Assembly (NCBI GenBank): GCA_964426415.1
Contig: CAYRQM010000006.1
Span: 1 to 63,641 of the forward strand
Reading direction: 5' to 3'
DNA: 63,641 bases
Source: UBA3792 sp964426415
Lineage (GTDB): Bacteria; Bacillota; Clostridia; Christensenellales; CAG-138
Of the stretch, positions 8,755-21,299 are shown one piece after another (position 1 is the first letter of the stretch; each line of letters opens with the position of its first letter). The position numbers and the translations under genes were made by a program. The notes beneath the pieces were generated by a model, which was given only the letters and a program-made list of their open reading frames with translations, did no database searches and was not told where the DNA came from.

Positions 8755-9060
8755 CCATTTCGTAGGGGCAGATACCATCTGCCCGCCGTGTGAAGCTTGC
8801 GTGCGAGATCCTTCGCCAAAGCGCAGGATGACAGGACACGGTTTTTGCGTCCCTTTCCCGAAAAGCGTGTACGCGGGTTTCCCAATGCAAATGTCAATAA
8901 TTCCGCTCGCTTTCCGTCCCCCGTTGTCATTCTGACGCAGCGAAGCAAGGAAGAATCTCCCGCTTGCGTGCGAGATCCTTCGCCAAAGCGCAGGATGACA
9001 GGACACGGTTTTTGCGCTCCTTCCCCGAAAAGCGTGTACGCGGGGTGTTCACCAAAAATG
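8755..9060. repeat. composite intergenic repeat, 1.5 units of a ~167-bp period
   Basis: This gene-free stretch starts with a hairpin (GGGCAGAT 8766-8773, ATCTGCCC 8777-8784) that also occurs in variant form at 46497-46515. From 8795 a ~167-bp unit begins: GCTTGCGTGCGAGATCC recurs at 8962, and CCCGAAAAGCGTGTACGCGG recurs near 8857 and 9024. Its inner part carries the palindromic TCATTCTGA/CAGGATGACA element. The unit is the reverse complement of the units in the array at 61141-61790. Short ORFs here are repeat artefacts. Confidence 0.8.
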
Positions 9061-9095
9061 GTCGACAGCGAAGTGAAAGGCGTAACGTCCGCGTA

Positions 9096-9133
9096 AAGAA
9101 AGTCACGATTCTCAAAAGAATCGTGACTTTCTT
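9096..9133. terminator. perfect 16-bp hairpin upstream of recF
   Basis: AAGAAAGTCACGATTC (9096-9111) and GAATCGTGACTTTCTT (9118-9133) form a perfect stem with a six-base loop and T/A-rich flanks. This is a likely, possibly bidirectional, transcription barrier just before the recF promoter. Confidence 0.65.
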
Positions 9134-9144
9134 CTATATTTATA

Positions 9145-9173
9145 TTTACAAAGTACATCAAACGTGGTATACT
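9145..9173 (+). promoter_or_regulatory. promoter of the recF-remB-gyrBA operon
   Basis: TTTACA (9145-9150), a 17-bp spacer and TATACT (9168-9173), about 29 bp before the recF start codon. Confidence 0.75.
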
Positions 9174-9201
9174 AAACCATGTTATTGTGCGGGAGGATAG
9201 G

Positions 9202-10296
9202 ATGCGCGTCAAGAGCCTGAAATTGCACTGTTTTCGCAACTATACTGCGCTGGAGCTTTTGCCCGGCGCGGGGTTGAACGTGTTGGAAGGGCTGAACGCC
9301 GAGGGCAAGACGAACATTCTGGAATCCATCTTTTTGTGTGCGCTGGGGCGAAGCCATCGCACGCCCCACGACAACGAGCTGATTCAAGAGCAGCAGTCGG
9401 AGGGCGCGGTTTTGCTCACAATCGAAACGCGGGGCGGCACGCGCACCATTCGGGTGGAGCTGCATCGCGGTGCGCGCAAAACGGTCTATTTGGACGATGC
9501 GCCCTTGGCGCGTTCGGGCGAATTGATGGGCTGTCTCAACGTGGTGATGTTCTCGCCCGAAGACCTGCAGCTGGTCAAGGACGGCCCGCAGGAGCGACGG
9601 CGCTTCCTCGACATGGAGCTGAGCCAGCTCAAGCCCGCCTACTACTACGGTCTGCAGCAGTACAACAACGCGCTCAAGCAGCGCAACCAGCTGCTCAAAG
9701 AAGACCCAATCCGCTACGACATGATCGAGCTTTGGGACGAGCAACTTGCGAAGCTTGGCGCCACGCTCATTCGCAACCGTGCGGTGTTCTTAGAGGAGCT
9801 TGCCGCAGTTGCGCGGACGCTGCACGCGTCCATGAGCGAGGGCAAAGAGCTTTTAGAGGTGGTCTACGCGCCCGACGTGCCGCCGAACGACCCAGACGCG
9901 CTGATGGAGTCGCTGCAGGAACGATTGGCAGACAATCTGGAACGCGACGTTTTTCGCGGGTTTACGACGGTGGGACCGCATCGGGACGACATCACCCTGC
10001 TGCTCAACGGGCGTGACGTGCGCGTGTACGGGTCGCAGGGGCAGCAGCGGACGACGGCGCTGTCGCTGAAGCTGTCCGAGATCGACTTAATCCGCCGCGT
10101 GCGGGGCGAACGGCCCGTGCTGCTGCTGGACGACGTGTTTTCCGAGCTGGACGCACGGCGGCAAGCGCAGCTGCTGTCGGTGGTATCCGACTGCCAGACC
10201 TTTGTCACCTGCACCCACTTAGAAGAATTTGCCAAGGCGGGCGCCACGACCATGCAAGTGTACCATGTGTCGGGCGGCAAACTTTTGGAGGTATAG
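9202..10296 (+). CDS. recF: DNA replication/repair protein RecF
   Basis: SMC-like ATPase of the RecFOR recombination-mediator pathway, loading RecA at gapped DNA. The start is MRVKSLKLHCFRNY, the RecF hallmark. Walker A reads GLNAEGKTN, the QGQQRTTALSLKLSE region is the ABC signature, and LLLDDVFSELD is Walker B with the D-loop. Length is 364 residues, as usual. The start at 9202 is preferred over a GTG at 9187 because GGGAGG sits five bases upstream. It ends one base before remB. Unusually, dnaA and dnaN are not upstream. Confidence 0.96.
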   Translation: MRVKSLKLHCFRNYTALELLPGAGLNVLEGLNAEGKTNILESIFLCALGRSHRTPHDNELIQEQQSEGAVLLTIETRGGTRTIRVELHRGARKTVYLDDAPLARSGELMGCLNVVMFSPEDLQLVKDGPQERRRFLDMELSQLKPAYYYGLQQYNNALKQRNQLLKEDPIRYDMIELWDEQLAKLGATLIRNRAVFLEELAAVARTLHASMSEGKELLEVVYAPDVPPNDPDALMESLQERLADNLERDVFRGFTTVGPHRDDITLLLNGRDVRVYGSQGQQRTTALSLKLSEIDLIRRVRGERPVLLLDDVFSELDARRQAQLLSVVSDCQTFVTCTHLEEFAKAGATTMQVYHVSGGKLLEV

Positions 10297-10297
10297 C

Positions 10298-10552
10298 GTG
10301 CTGTTACACATCGGTGAAAATCGCTTTGTATCCGACGACAGCGTCGTCGCCATCCTGCCCGCGGAGAACGCCGCCGCCGACACGGAACGGCTTATCCGCG
10401 ACTGCGTGGACGCAGGGCGCTACTATCCGTCCTACGGACGACCCAAGGCATATGTGGTCTGTGTGCGCGACGGCAATTCCTATGTCTACGCGGCTGCCAC
10501 GGCGGTGCGCACGCTCATGGAACGATTGCATCCCAACGAGAGATCGGTTTAG
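10298..10552 (+). CDS. remB: RemB-like DUF370 protein (extracellular matrix regulator family)
   Basis: An 84-residue protein of the DUF370/RemA family. In Bacillus subtilis the paralogue RemB (YaaB) sits in exactly this place, between recF and gyrB. The sequence begins VLLHIGENRFVSDDSVVAIL, matching the family's N-terminal strand. A GTG start at 10298 follows GGAGG by 7 bases; a longer frame from 10229 would overlap recF and lacks a ribosome-binding site. RemA is a DNA-binding activator of matrix genes; RemB function is less clear. The gene is translationally close-coupled to recF. Confidence 0.85.
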   Translation: MLLHIGENRFVSDDSVVAILPAENAAADTERLIRDCVDAGRYYPSYGRPKAYVVCVRDGNSYVYAAATAVRTLMERLHPNERSV

Positions 10553-10572
10553 ATAAGAAATGGAGAAATAGC

Positions 10573-12519
<1,947 letters not shown>

Positions 12520-12531
12520 TGAGGCAGTAGT

Positions 12532-15008
<2,477 letters not shown>

Positions 15009-15009
<1 letters not shown>

Positions 15010-16346
15010 TGCAACCAACGTATTCCGCCGAACTGCAAGCCTTTGCCACATCGCTCCAAAGGGAGGGCGTGGATTTGTATGCGGTCGGCGGATGCGTGCG
15101 CGATGCGCTGCGCGGCACTGCGGTACACGACGTCGATTTGTGCAGCCGTCTGCAGCCCAAAGCCATGCAAGCGTTTTGTGCGGCGCGGGGCGTTTTGTGC
15201 CAATCGGTCAATCCCAAGCTTGGGACGGTGCTGCTCACCTTGGGCGACGCGCAATTCGAGCATACCACGTTTCGCACCGAATCCTACGGCAGCGGCGGCG
15301 CCCATCGCCCCGAAGCGGTGGTGTTTGCCGATTCGCCAAAGGAAGACGCGTTTCGGCGCGACTTTTGCTGCAACGCGCTGTATCAAAACCTTGCGACAGG
15401 CGAAATCATCGACCCGACGGGCGGATTGGCGGACATTGACGCCCGTGTTTTGCGCGCCACCACGCCGAATCCTGCGGACATTTTGCAGGACGATGGGCTG
15501 CGGGTGCTGCGGCTGATTCGCTTTGCCGCCACGCTGGGATTTTCCGTCGAACCGCAAACCGAAGCCTGCGCCAAGGCGTACGCGCCGCTGCTGCAAGACA
15601 TCGCATGGGAGCGCAAGCGCGGCGAGCTGGATCGGCTGCTGCTTGCCGACGACGTGTATACGGGGCTTGAGATGCTGCAAAGCTTCGGCGTGCTGCCGTA
15701 TGTGCTGCCCGAGCTTTGCGCCGCAGACGGCATGGGGCAGCGAAAGGATCACCACAAGTACGACGTGCTGACGCACATGTTCCACGCCTGCGCGCAGACG
15801 CCGCCCGTGTTGGAGCTGCGGCTGATGGCGCTGCTGCACGACGTGGGCAAGCCGCCCTGCAAGGCGGCGGAGGGCAATTTCTACGCGCACGACATCTATG
15901 GCGCCCGCATCGCCCGCGAGATGCTGACACGGCTTCGCTATCCAAGTGCGACGGTCGATCGGGTCTGCGCCGCGATTCGCGCCCATATGTTCGACTTGAG
16001 CGACGCCGCCACAATCGCCACATTGCGAAAACGGTTTTGTCAATGGGGCGTTTCGCGCACGCAGGACGTGATTGCACTGCGCGAGGCGGACGTGCGCGGC
16101 AGCGGGTACAAGCTCCAATTCGAAGCCACCCGTTGGCGCGAGGTGCTTGCCGCGATGCAGCGCGAGAACGTGCCGTTTTGCGGCGCAGGACTGATGGTGA
16201 CGGGGCAGGAGATTCAAGACGCGCTGCATCTGCCGCCGTGCGAACGCGTCGGACGCATCAAGCAGCAGCTTGTGCTGCACTGCGCGGTGCATCCTGCCGA
16301 CAACGTCAAAAAGACGCTGCTGCTGCGGATGCACGACTATCAATAG
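15009..16346 (+). CDS. cca: CCA tRNA nucleotidyltransferase with HD domain
   Basis: Class II nucleotidyltransferase that adds or repairs the 3' CCA of tRNA, 445 residues. The head domain has YAVGGCVRDALRG, then HDVDLCS with the metal-binding DxD. RRDFCCNALYQ is the template region. An HD domain (LLHDVGKP at about residue 277) follows, consistent with a phosphohydrolase activity. The start is the ATG overlapping the gyrA stop (TAATG). The longer frame running back to 14535 lies inside gyrA and is not used. Confidence 0.93.
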
Positions 16347-16392
16347 GTGCAAAACGGGCGAAATTCTTGCATAATATTTGTGAATTCTTTCC

Positions 16393-16428
16393 TTTCCGCT
16401 TTGCGGAAACGAAATTCTGTGCTATGAT
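16393..16428 (+). promoter_or_regulatory. promoter of the CotH-VTC-DUF4956 cluster
   Basis: TTGCGG (16401-16406), a 16-bp spacer and TATGAT (16423-16428). The -35 is embedded in a small hairpin, TTTCCGC/GCGGAAA (about 16394-16410). Confidence 0.55.
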
Positions 16429-16476
16429 GTGCTCAATGATACCATCGCTGCTTATGCGGCGAAAGAGGGATTGTAG

Positions 16477-19400
16477 ATGAACAACAGACAAAAGCGGTTT
16501 CGGGCATTTCTTGCCGTGGTGTTGGTGCTGGCGCTGCTCATTGCGCTTGCCATCGTCTTGGCGGTGAACTGCTCTGCCGATTTCCAAAACGCAAAGGATG
16601 GGGAGCAATCGCGCGCGGGGATTCTCGTGAGCGAAATTCTCATCTCCAACGACCGTGCCGTACACGATCCGATGGGCACCTATTCCGACTATGTCGAGCT
16701 GTACAACGCCACGGATAAGGCGGTGAGCCTTTCCGGGTACGGTCTGACCGACAACGAAACCGATGTCTGGATCATCGGCGACGGCGTGACCATCGAGCCG
16801 AACGGCTATGTGGTGATTTGGTGCGCAGGCAGCACCAAGCAGGCAAGCGAGGATGCGGCGCGTGCGCCCTATGCGAGCATCGTGGCAGATTTTGCACTGT
16901 CCGATCAAGACGTGCTGCGGTTTGTCGACCGCAAGGGCGTGACCCAAGCCACCATCGCGCTGGGCGACATTGCGTTCCCCAACAACGGCTACTGCTATGA
17001 CGTCGAAACCAAGTCGTGGTTCAACACCATGGCGCCCACACCGGGCTATCCCAACACCGCCGAGGGGCTTGCCGCCTATACCGAAAGCAAAGCGGTCTTA
17101 AAGGGCAGCGCCGAAAGCGTCGTGCGCGTCACCGAATTCATGGCGAGCAACGGCTCGTCGTTCCGCGGGCCAAACGGCGATTACGGCGATTGGATCGAGC
17201 TGTACAACAACTCCGACAAAACGGTAGACCTGACGGGCTACTGCCTCAGCGACGACGCCTCCAAGCCCCACAAATTCGAATTTACCACCTACAACGACGC
17301 CAACGGACAGGCGACTGCCGTCACCATCGCGCCCTATTCCTATCTCTTGGTTTACAGCACCGACGTCGCCGTGGACGGCGCCGTCTGCGTCAGCTTTGGG
17401 CTTTCCGCCTCCGGCGAGTCGCTGTTGTTCACCACACCGGACGACGGCATCATCGACCAAATCACCTTTGACGCGCAGCAGCAAGACTTTTCCATGGCGC
17501 GGCAATACAAGAGCGACGGCACCTTCGATCCAGACGGCGCGTTTGCCGAGACCAACCTGCCCACGCCGGGGTATCCCAACACCGACGCGGGACGCGCCGA
17601 TTTCGAGCTGAATGAATCGCAAAAACAGCAGTATTCCACCGACGGCGTGTACGACATTTGCCTCAACGAAATTCTGGTGAACGGCTACCACATCGTCTTT
17701 CGCACCAGCAGCAGCACCAACAGCCAACGGCCCTATGACGCCGACTTCGGCAGCTGGATCGAGCTGTACAACAAGGGGGACACGGCATTCGACCTATCGG
17801 GCTTTTCCCTGACGGACGAGTACAGCCGCGTGCGCAAATGGGTTTTTCCTGACGGAACGAGTATCGCCGCAAAAGGATATCTCGTCTTGCAGCTGGAGGG
17901 GAGCCTGCCCCGTGACGGACAATCCGAAAGCGACATCACCGAGGAGCAGCGCAAGCTCACTTTGAGCTTCGACATTGCGGCAAGCGGCGAATCCTTGTTC
18001 CTGTTTGCACCCGACGGCACGTTGGCAGACCAAGTCGACGTGCCCAGAAGCGTCGCCTGCGTTTCCTACGGGCGCGACGCATCGGGCGCATGGAAGCTGT
18101 TCTCCTATTCCGAAGCGAATCCCGCCACCGAAGGAAAAGCCAATCCAACCTCCGGGCGCGATCTCTATTGCGCCGCCGTGGGAACGGACACCCTAAGCGG
18201 CGTGTATACCATGGCACAGACGGTCAACTTCACCGTGCCCGACGGGTGCTACGCCACCTACACCACCGATTGCAGCACGCCGACCGAAAGCAGCACACGG
18301 GTGAACGGCCCCATCGCCGTCACGAAAAACACCGTGCTGCGCGTCGTCACCTTTGACACGGCAGGTGCGCGCTACCAAAGCGAGGTGCAGGCGTTCACCT
18401 ACGTCATTGCAGACCCGAACAACCAAACGGTGGAGTCCCACACGACCGACCTGCCCATCGTCTTTTTGGTGACCGACGCCGCAAACCTTTGGGACGCGGA
18501 CACGGGCATCTACATCAAAGGCAACGACTACACGGGCACGGGCGACGCGGACGAGATCATGATCGGCACGAACGAAACCATGGGGAAGTTGGCAAACTTC
18601 AACATGAGCGGCCGCACATGGGAGCGTCCTGCCAACTTCACCTACGCGGTGAAGAACGCCGAAACGCAGCAGTACAGCACGGAATACGCCTGTATGCTCA
18701 ACATCCGCATCTTTGGCGCGTTCTCCCGCAAGCTGGCGCAAAAGGGCATCGCGCTGATCGCCCGCAAGGGCGTGGGCGTGTCCTCCATGAACTATGCGTT
18801 CTTTGACAATCGACCCTTCACCACCTACAAGTCGCTGGTGCTGCGCGCATCGGGGCAGGATTCCCGCCTGTCGCGCATCCGCGACCCGTTGGTGCAAAGC
18901 CTGTTGGAAGACGCCGAAACGGCAAATCCCACATACGATTTGCTGGCAACGCAGGCGTACGTCCAGTGTGTGGTCTATCTCAACGGGCAATACTGGGGCG
19001 TGTACAACCTGCGCGAAAAAATCAGCAAGCACTATATCGCCCAGCATTACAGCATCCAAGACGAGGACACCATCGACATGCTGGTGGGCAACGGCAACAA
19101 CGACCAATGCGTGGTTTCGGGCGACGGGCTCAGTGACTACAAGGCGCTCATCCAATACTGCAAAGACCACAACTACGACCTGTCCGATCCGACCGCGTAC
19201 GCGTATGTGTGCAGCCAAATCGACGTCGAGAACTTCGCCATGTACTGCGCGTTTCAGATCATCGTGGGCAACACGGACACGGGCAACATCAAGTTTTGGC
19301 GCTCCTCCGAGCTGGACAACAAGTGGCGTTGGGTCGTGTACGATTTTTGCTGGGCGATGAACGGCAACAACGACGCCCAAGAGGCAGCCTACTCTTCGGG

Positions 19401-19866
19401 GTATCGGCGCGATTTCTTCACGCGGTACTTCGACCCGGAGGGACACGGTTCGGGCAAAGGGTTCGACACCACGCTGGGACGTTCGCTGCTGTCCAACAAC
19501 ACCTTCGTCGGTATCTTCTTGGATAAGTGCGCGTTCCTGTTCAACGAGGCGTACACCACCGAAAAGATCATTGCGCGGCGGACGGAGCTGCAGGAAGCCA
19601 TCCGTACCGAGATGGAAAACTACGACCTTGCCCGTTGGGCGTCGTACTACAATCTCTCGACCAACGGCTGGAATTCCCACTGCTCCAAGATCGATAACTA
19701 TGCCAAGGGCTACCCCGAATATTTCCTTTGCTACTGTTATCAGTACATCAACAACAAAACAAACTACACCCTGACGGGTGATGAGATGCGGTCGCTGTTT
19801 CATGCCGATTTGATCGACAGCACACGGCTGACCGAAGTACAAGGCAAGGTAGGCGTATCATGGTAA
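16477..19866 (+). CDS. surface-exposed CotH kinase-family protein with three lamin-tail domains
   Basis: A large protein (1129 residues) with an N-terminal membrane anchor or signal (about 8-32). Three lamin-tail-like beta-sandwich domains follow (about 45-190, 205-365, 395-540), each with a [YW][VI]ELYN signature. A chitobiase-C/FN3-like module precedes a CotH kinase-like domain (about 650-1010, with YLNGQYWGVYNLREK). CotH proteins are atypical kinases first known from spore coats. The metal-site segment reads VVYDFCWAMN, where many relatives have DxD. The gene overlaps the VTC gene by 7 bases. The target is unknown. Confidence 0.85.
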   Translation: MNNRQKRFRAFLAVVLVLALLIALAIVLAVNCSADFQNAKDGEQSRAGILVSEILISNDRAVHDPMGTYSDYVELYNATDKAVSLSGYGLTDNETDVWIIGDGVTIEPNGYVVIWCAGSTKQASEDAARAPYASIVADFALSDQDVLRFVDRKGVTQATIALGDIAFPNNGYCYDVETKSWFNTMAPTPGYPNTAEGLAAYTESKAVLKGSAESVVRVTEFMASNGSSFRGPNGDYGDWIELYNNSDKTVDLTGYCLSDDASKPHKFEFTTYNDANGQATAVTIAPYSYLLVYSTDVAVDGAVCVSFGLSASGESLLFTTPDDGIIDQITFDAQQQDFSMARQYKSDGTFDPDGAFAETNLPTPGYPNTDAGRADFELNESQKQQYSTDGVYDICLNEILVNGYHIVFRTSSSTNSQRPYDADFGSWIELYNKGDTAFDLSGFSLTDEYSRVRKWVFPDGTSIAAKGYLVLQLEGSLPRDGQSESDITEEQRKLTLSFDIAASGESLFLFAPDGTLADQVDVPRSVACVSYGRDASGAWKLFSYSEANPATEGKANPTSGRDLYCAAVGTDTLSGVYTMAQTVNFTVPDGCYATYTTDCSTPTESSTRVNGPIAVTKNTVLRVVTFDTAGARYQSEVQAFTYVIADPNNQTVESHTTDLPIVFLVTDAANLWDADTGIYIKGNDYTGTGDADEIMIGTNETMGKLANFNMSGRTWERPANFTYAVKNAETQQYSTEYACMLNIRIFGAFSRKLAQKGIALIARKGVGVSSMNYAFFDNRPFTTYKSLVLRASGQDSRLSRIRDPLVQSLLEDAETANPTYDLLATQAYVQCVVYLNGQYWGVYNLREKISKHYIAQHYSIQDEDTIDMLVGNGNNDQCVVSGDGLSDYKALIQYCKDHNYDLSDPTAYAYVCSQIDVENFAMYCAFQIIVGNTDTGNIKFWRSSELDNKWRWVVYDFCWAMNGNNDAQEAAYSSGYRRDFFTRYFDPEGHGSGKGFDTTLGRSLLSNNTFVGIFLDKCAFLFNEAYTTEKIIARRTELQEAIRTEMENYDLARWASYYNLSTNGWNSHCSKIDNYAKGYPEYFLCYCYQYINNKTNYTLTGDEMRSLFHADLIDSTRLTEVQGKVGVSW

Positions 19867-20567
19867 TCAAAGAAAATGCGAAGGGCTACCGCCACGAGCT
19901 CAAATACCTCATCAGCGAAGCAGACGCAGAGCTTTTGGCGATGCGCCTGCGTGCGGCGCTGCGGCCCGACCCCAACGCGGCAAAGACGGGCGGCGGATAC
20001 TACATTCGCAGCCTGTACTTTGACGACCCGTACGACGCTTCCGTATTCGAAAAGGTTTCGGGCGTCGAGTACCGCGACAAGTGGCGCATCCGCATCTACA
20101 ACTATTCCGATCGCACCATCAAGCTGGAGCGCAAGCACAAGAACGGGCAGTTCATCAAAAAGGACAGCTTGGGGCTTTCGCGCAAGGAATGCAACGCGCT
20201 CATGAATGGTGCTTGCGGCTTTTTGCTCCATCGCACCGAGCCGTTTGCCAAGGAGGCGTATGCCGCCATGACGACGGAGGCGCAAAGACCCAAGGTGCTG
20301 GTGGACTATTACCGCGAGCCGTTCGTGTTCCCGGTGGAGGACGTGCGCATCACGCTGGACCGCAACATTCGCACGGGCTTTCGCTGCACAGACCTGTTCA
20401 ACGCCCACGCGCTGACGTACCCGGCGACGGCGTTTATGGGACAGTGCATCTTGGAGGTCAAGTTCAACGCCTACCTCGATCCGTACATCGCGTCGCTCAT
20501 CCAGCTTCCCGCCGCCAGCCTGACTGCGGCAAGTAAGTACCTGTTTTGCAGACAATACGACTGTTAA
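19860..20567 (+). CDS. VTC-domain (polyphosphate polymerase-like) protein
   Basis: A 235-residue protein consisting of a VTC domain, the triphosphate-tunnel fold of yeast VTC4, which makes polyphosphate from ATP. Recognisable parts are RHELKYLIS near the start, YYIRSLYFDDPYDASVFEK, KWRIRIYNYSDRTIKLERKHK with the basic tunnel residues, and VDYYREPF. There is no membrane segment. It is translationally coupled to the CotH gene and followed by DUF4956. The same three families are commonly neighbours in Bacillota and other bacteria. Polymerase activity is inferred, not shown. Confidence 0.88.
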   Translation: MVIKENAKGYRHELKYLISEADAELLAMRLRAALRPDPNAAKTGGGYYIRSLYFDDPYDASVFEKVSGVEYRDKWRIRIYNYSDRTIKLERKHKNGQFIKKDSLGLSRKECNALMNGACGFLLHRTEPFAKEAYAAMTTEAQRPKVLVDYYREPFVFPVEDVRITLDRNIRTGFRCTDLFNAHALTYPATAFMGQCILEVKFNAYLDPYIASLIQLPAASLTAASKYLFCRQYDC

Positions 20568-20593
20568 CATAGACAACCAATCAGGAGGATTAT

Positions 20594-21268
20594 ATGGATT
20601 ACTTTACCACCCTAAAAGAACAGTTTCTGAGCCTGTTCAACTTCAGCGAGAACTACGTCGTGCCGATGATCGGCGCGATCGTCGTGGCGTTCTGCCTCGG
20701 CATGTTCGTGTATCTCATCTACCGCTTGACGTTCTCAGGCGTCGTCTATTCCAAGACGTTCAACATGAGTCTCGTCATGCTCACGATGGTTTCGACCATG
20801 GTCATCCTATTCATGTCCAACAACCTCAAGCTGTCGCTGGGCATGGTGGGCGCACTGTCCATCGTTCGTTTCCGTACCGCCATCAAAGACCCGATCGACA
20901 CCGTGTTCATGTTCTGGGCAATCGGCGAAGGCATTGCGCTGGGCGCAGGCTTCTTCCTTGCCGCGATCGTGGGCGCGTTCCTCATCGGCATCTTCATGCT
21001 GCTTTTGGCTTCTTCCAAAAAGAAAGCATCGCTGCCGTATTTGCTGATCCTCCATTACGAGGAGCAGGCGTCCAAACAGGTCAAGGCGATGGTTGCCCAA
21101 ATCCCGTACGCCTGCATCAAGTCCAAGACCGTGCAGCGGGAAGGCATCGAAATGGCAGTGGAGCTGCGCGTTCGCAGCAGTGAAACGGGCTTTGTCGACA
21201 AGTTCCTGCGTGTGGACGGCGTGCTGGATGCCACGCTGATTGCACATCAGGGCGATCTGATTTCGTAA
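20594..21268 (+). CDS. DUF4956 family integral membrane protein
   Basis: A 224-residue membrane protein with three to four hydrophobic segments in its first 140 residues (around 20-45, 55-75, 95-140). They include the SLGMVGALSIVRFRTAIKDP motif characteristic of DUF4956, and a soluble C-terminal domain follows. The function is unknown. It is consistently linked to VTC proteins, so it may couple polyphosphate synthesis to the membrane, which is inference. The ATG follows a perfect AGGAGG. Confidence 0.88.
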   Translation: MDYFTTLKEQFLSLFNFSENYVVPMIGAIVVAFCLGMFVYLIYRLTFSGVVYSKTFNMSLVMLTMVSTMVILFMSNNLKLSLGMVGALSIVRFRTAIKDPIDTVFMFWAIGEGIALGAGFFLAAIVGAFLIGIFMLLLASSKKKASLPYLLILHYEEQASKQVKAMVAQIPYACIKSKTVQREGIEMAVELRVRSSETGFVDKFLRVDGVLDATLIAHQGDLIS

Positions 21269-21299
21269 CAACCCCATAGGGGAAGGATAAAGGAGCAAC

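Noticed and set aside
8665..9201. Replication origin (oriC) next to recF
   Set aside because: No cluster of DnaA boxes (TTATCCACA-like) and no AT-rich unwinding region were found; dnaA and dnaN are absent. Repeats and a hairpin explain the gap.
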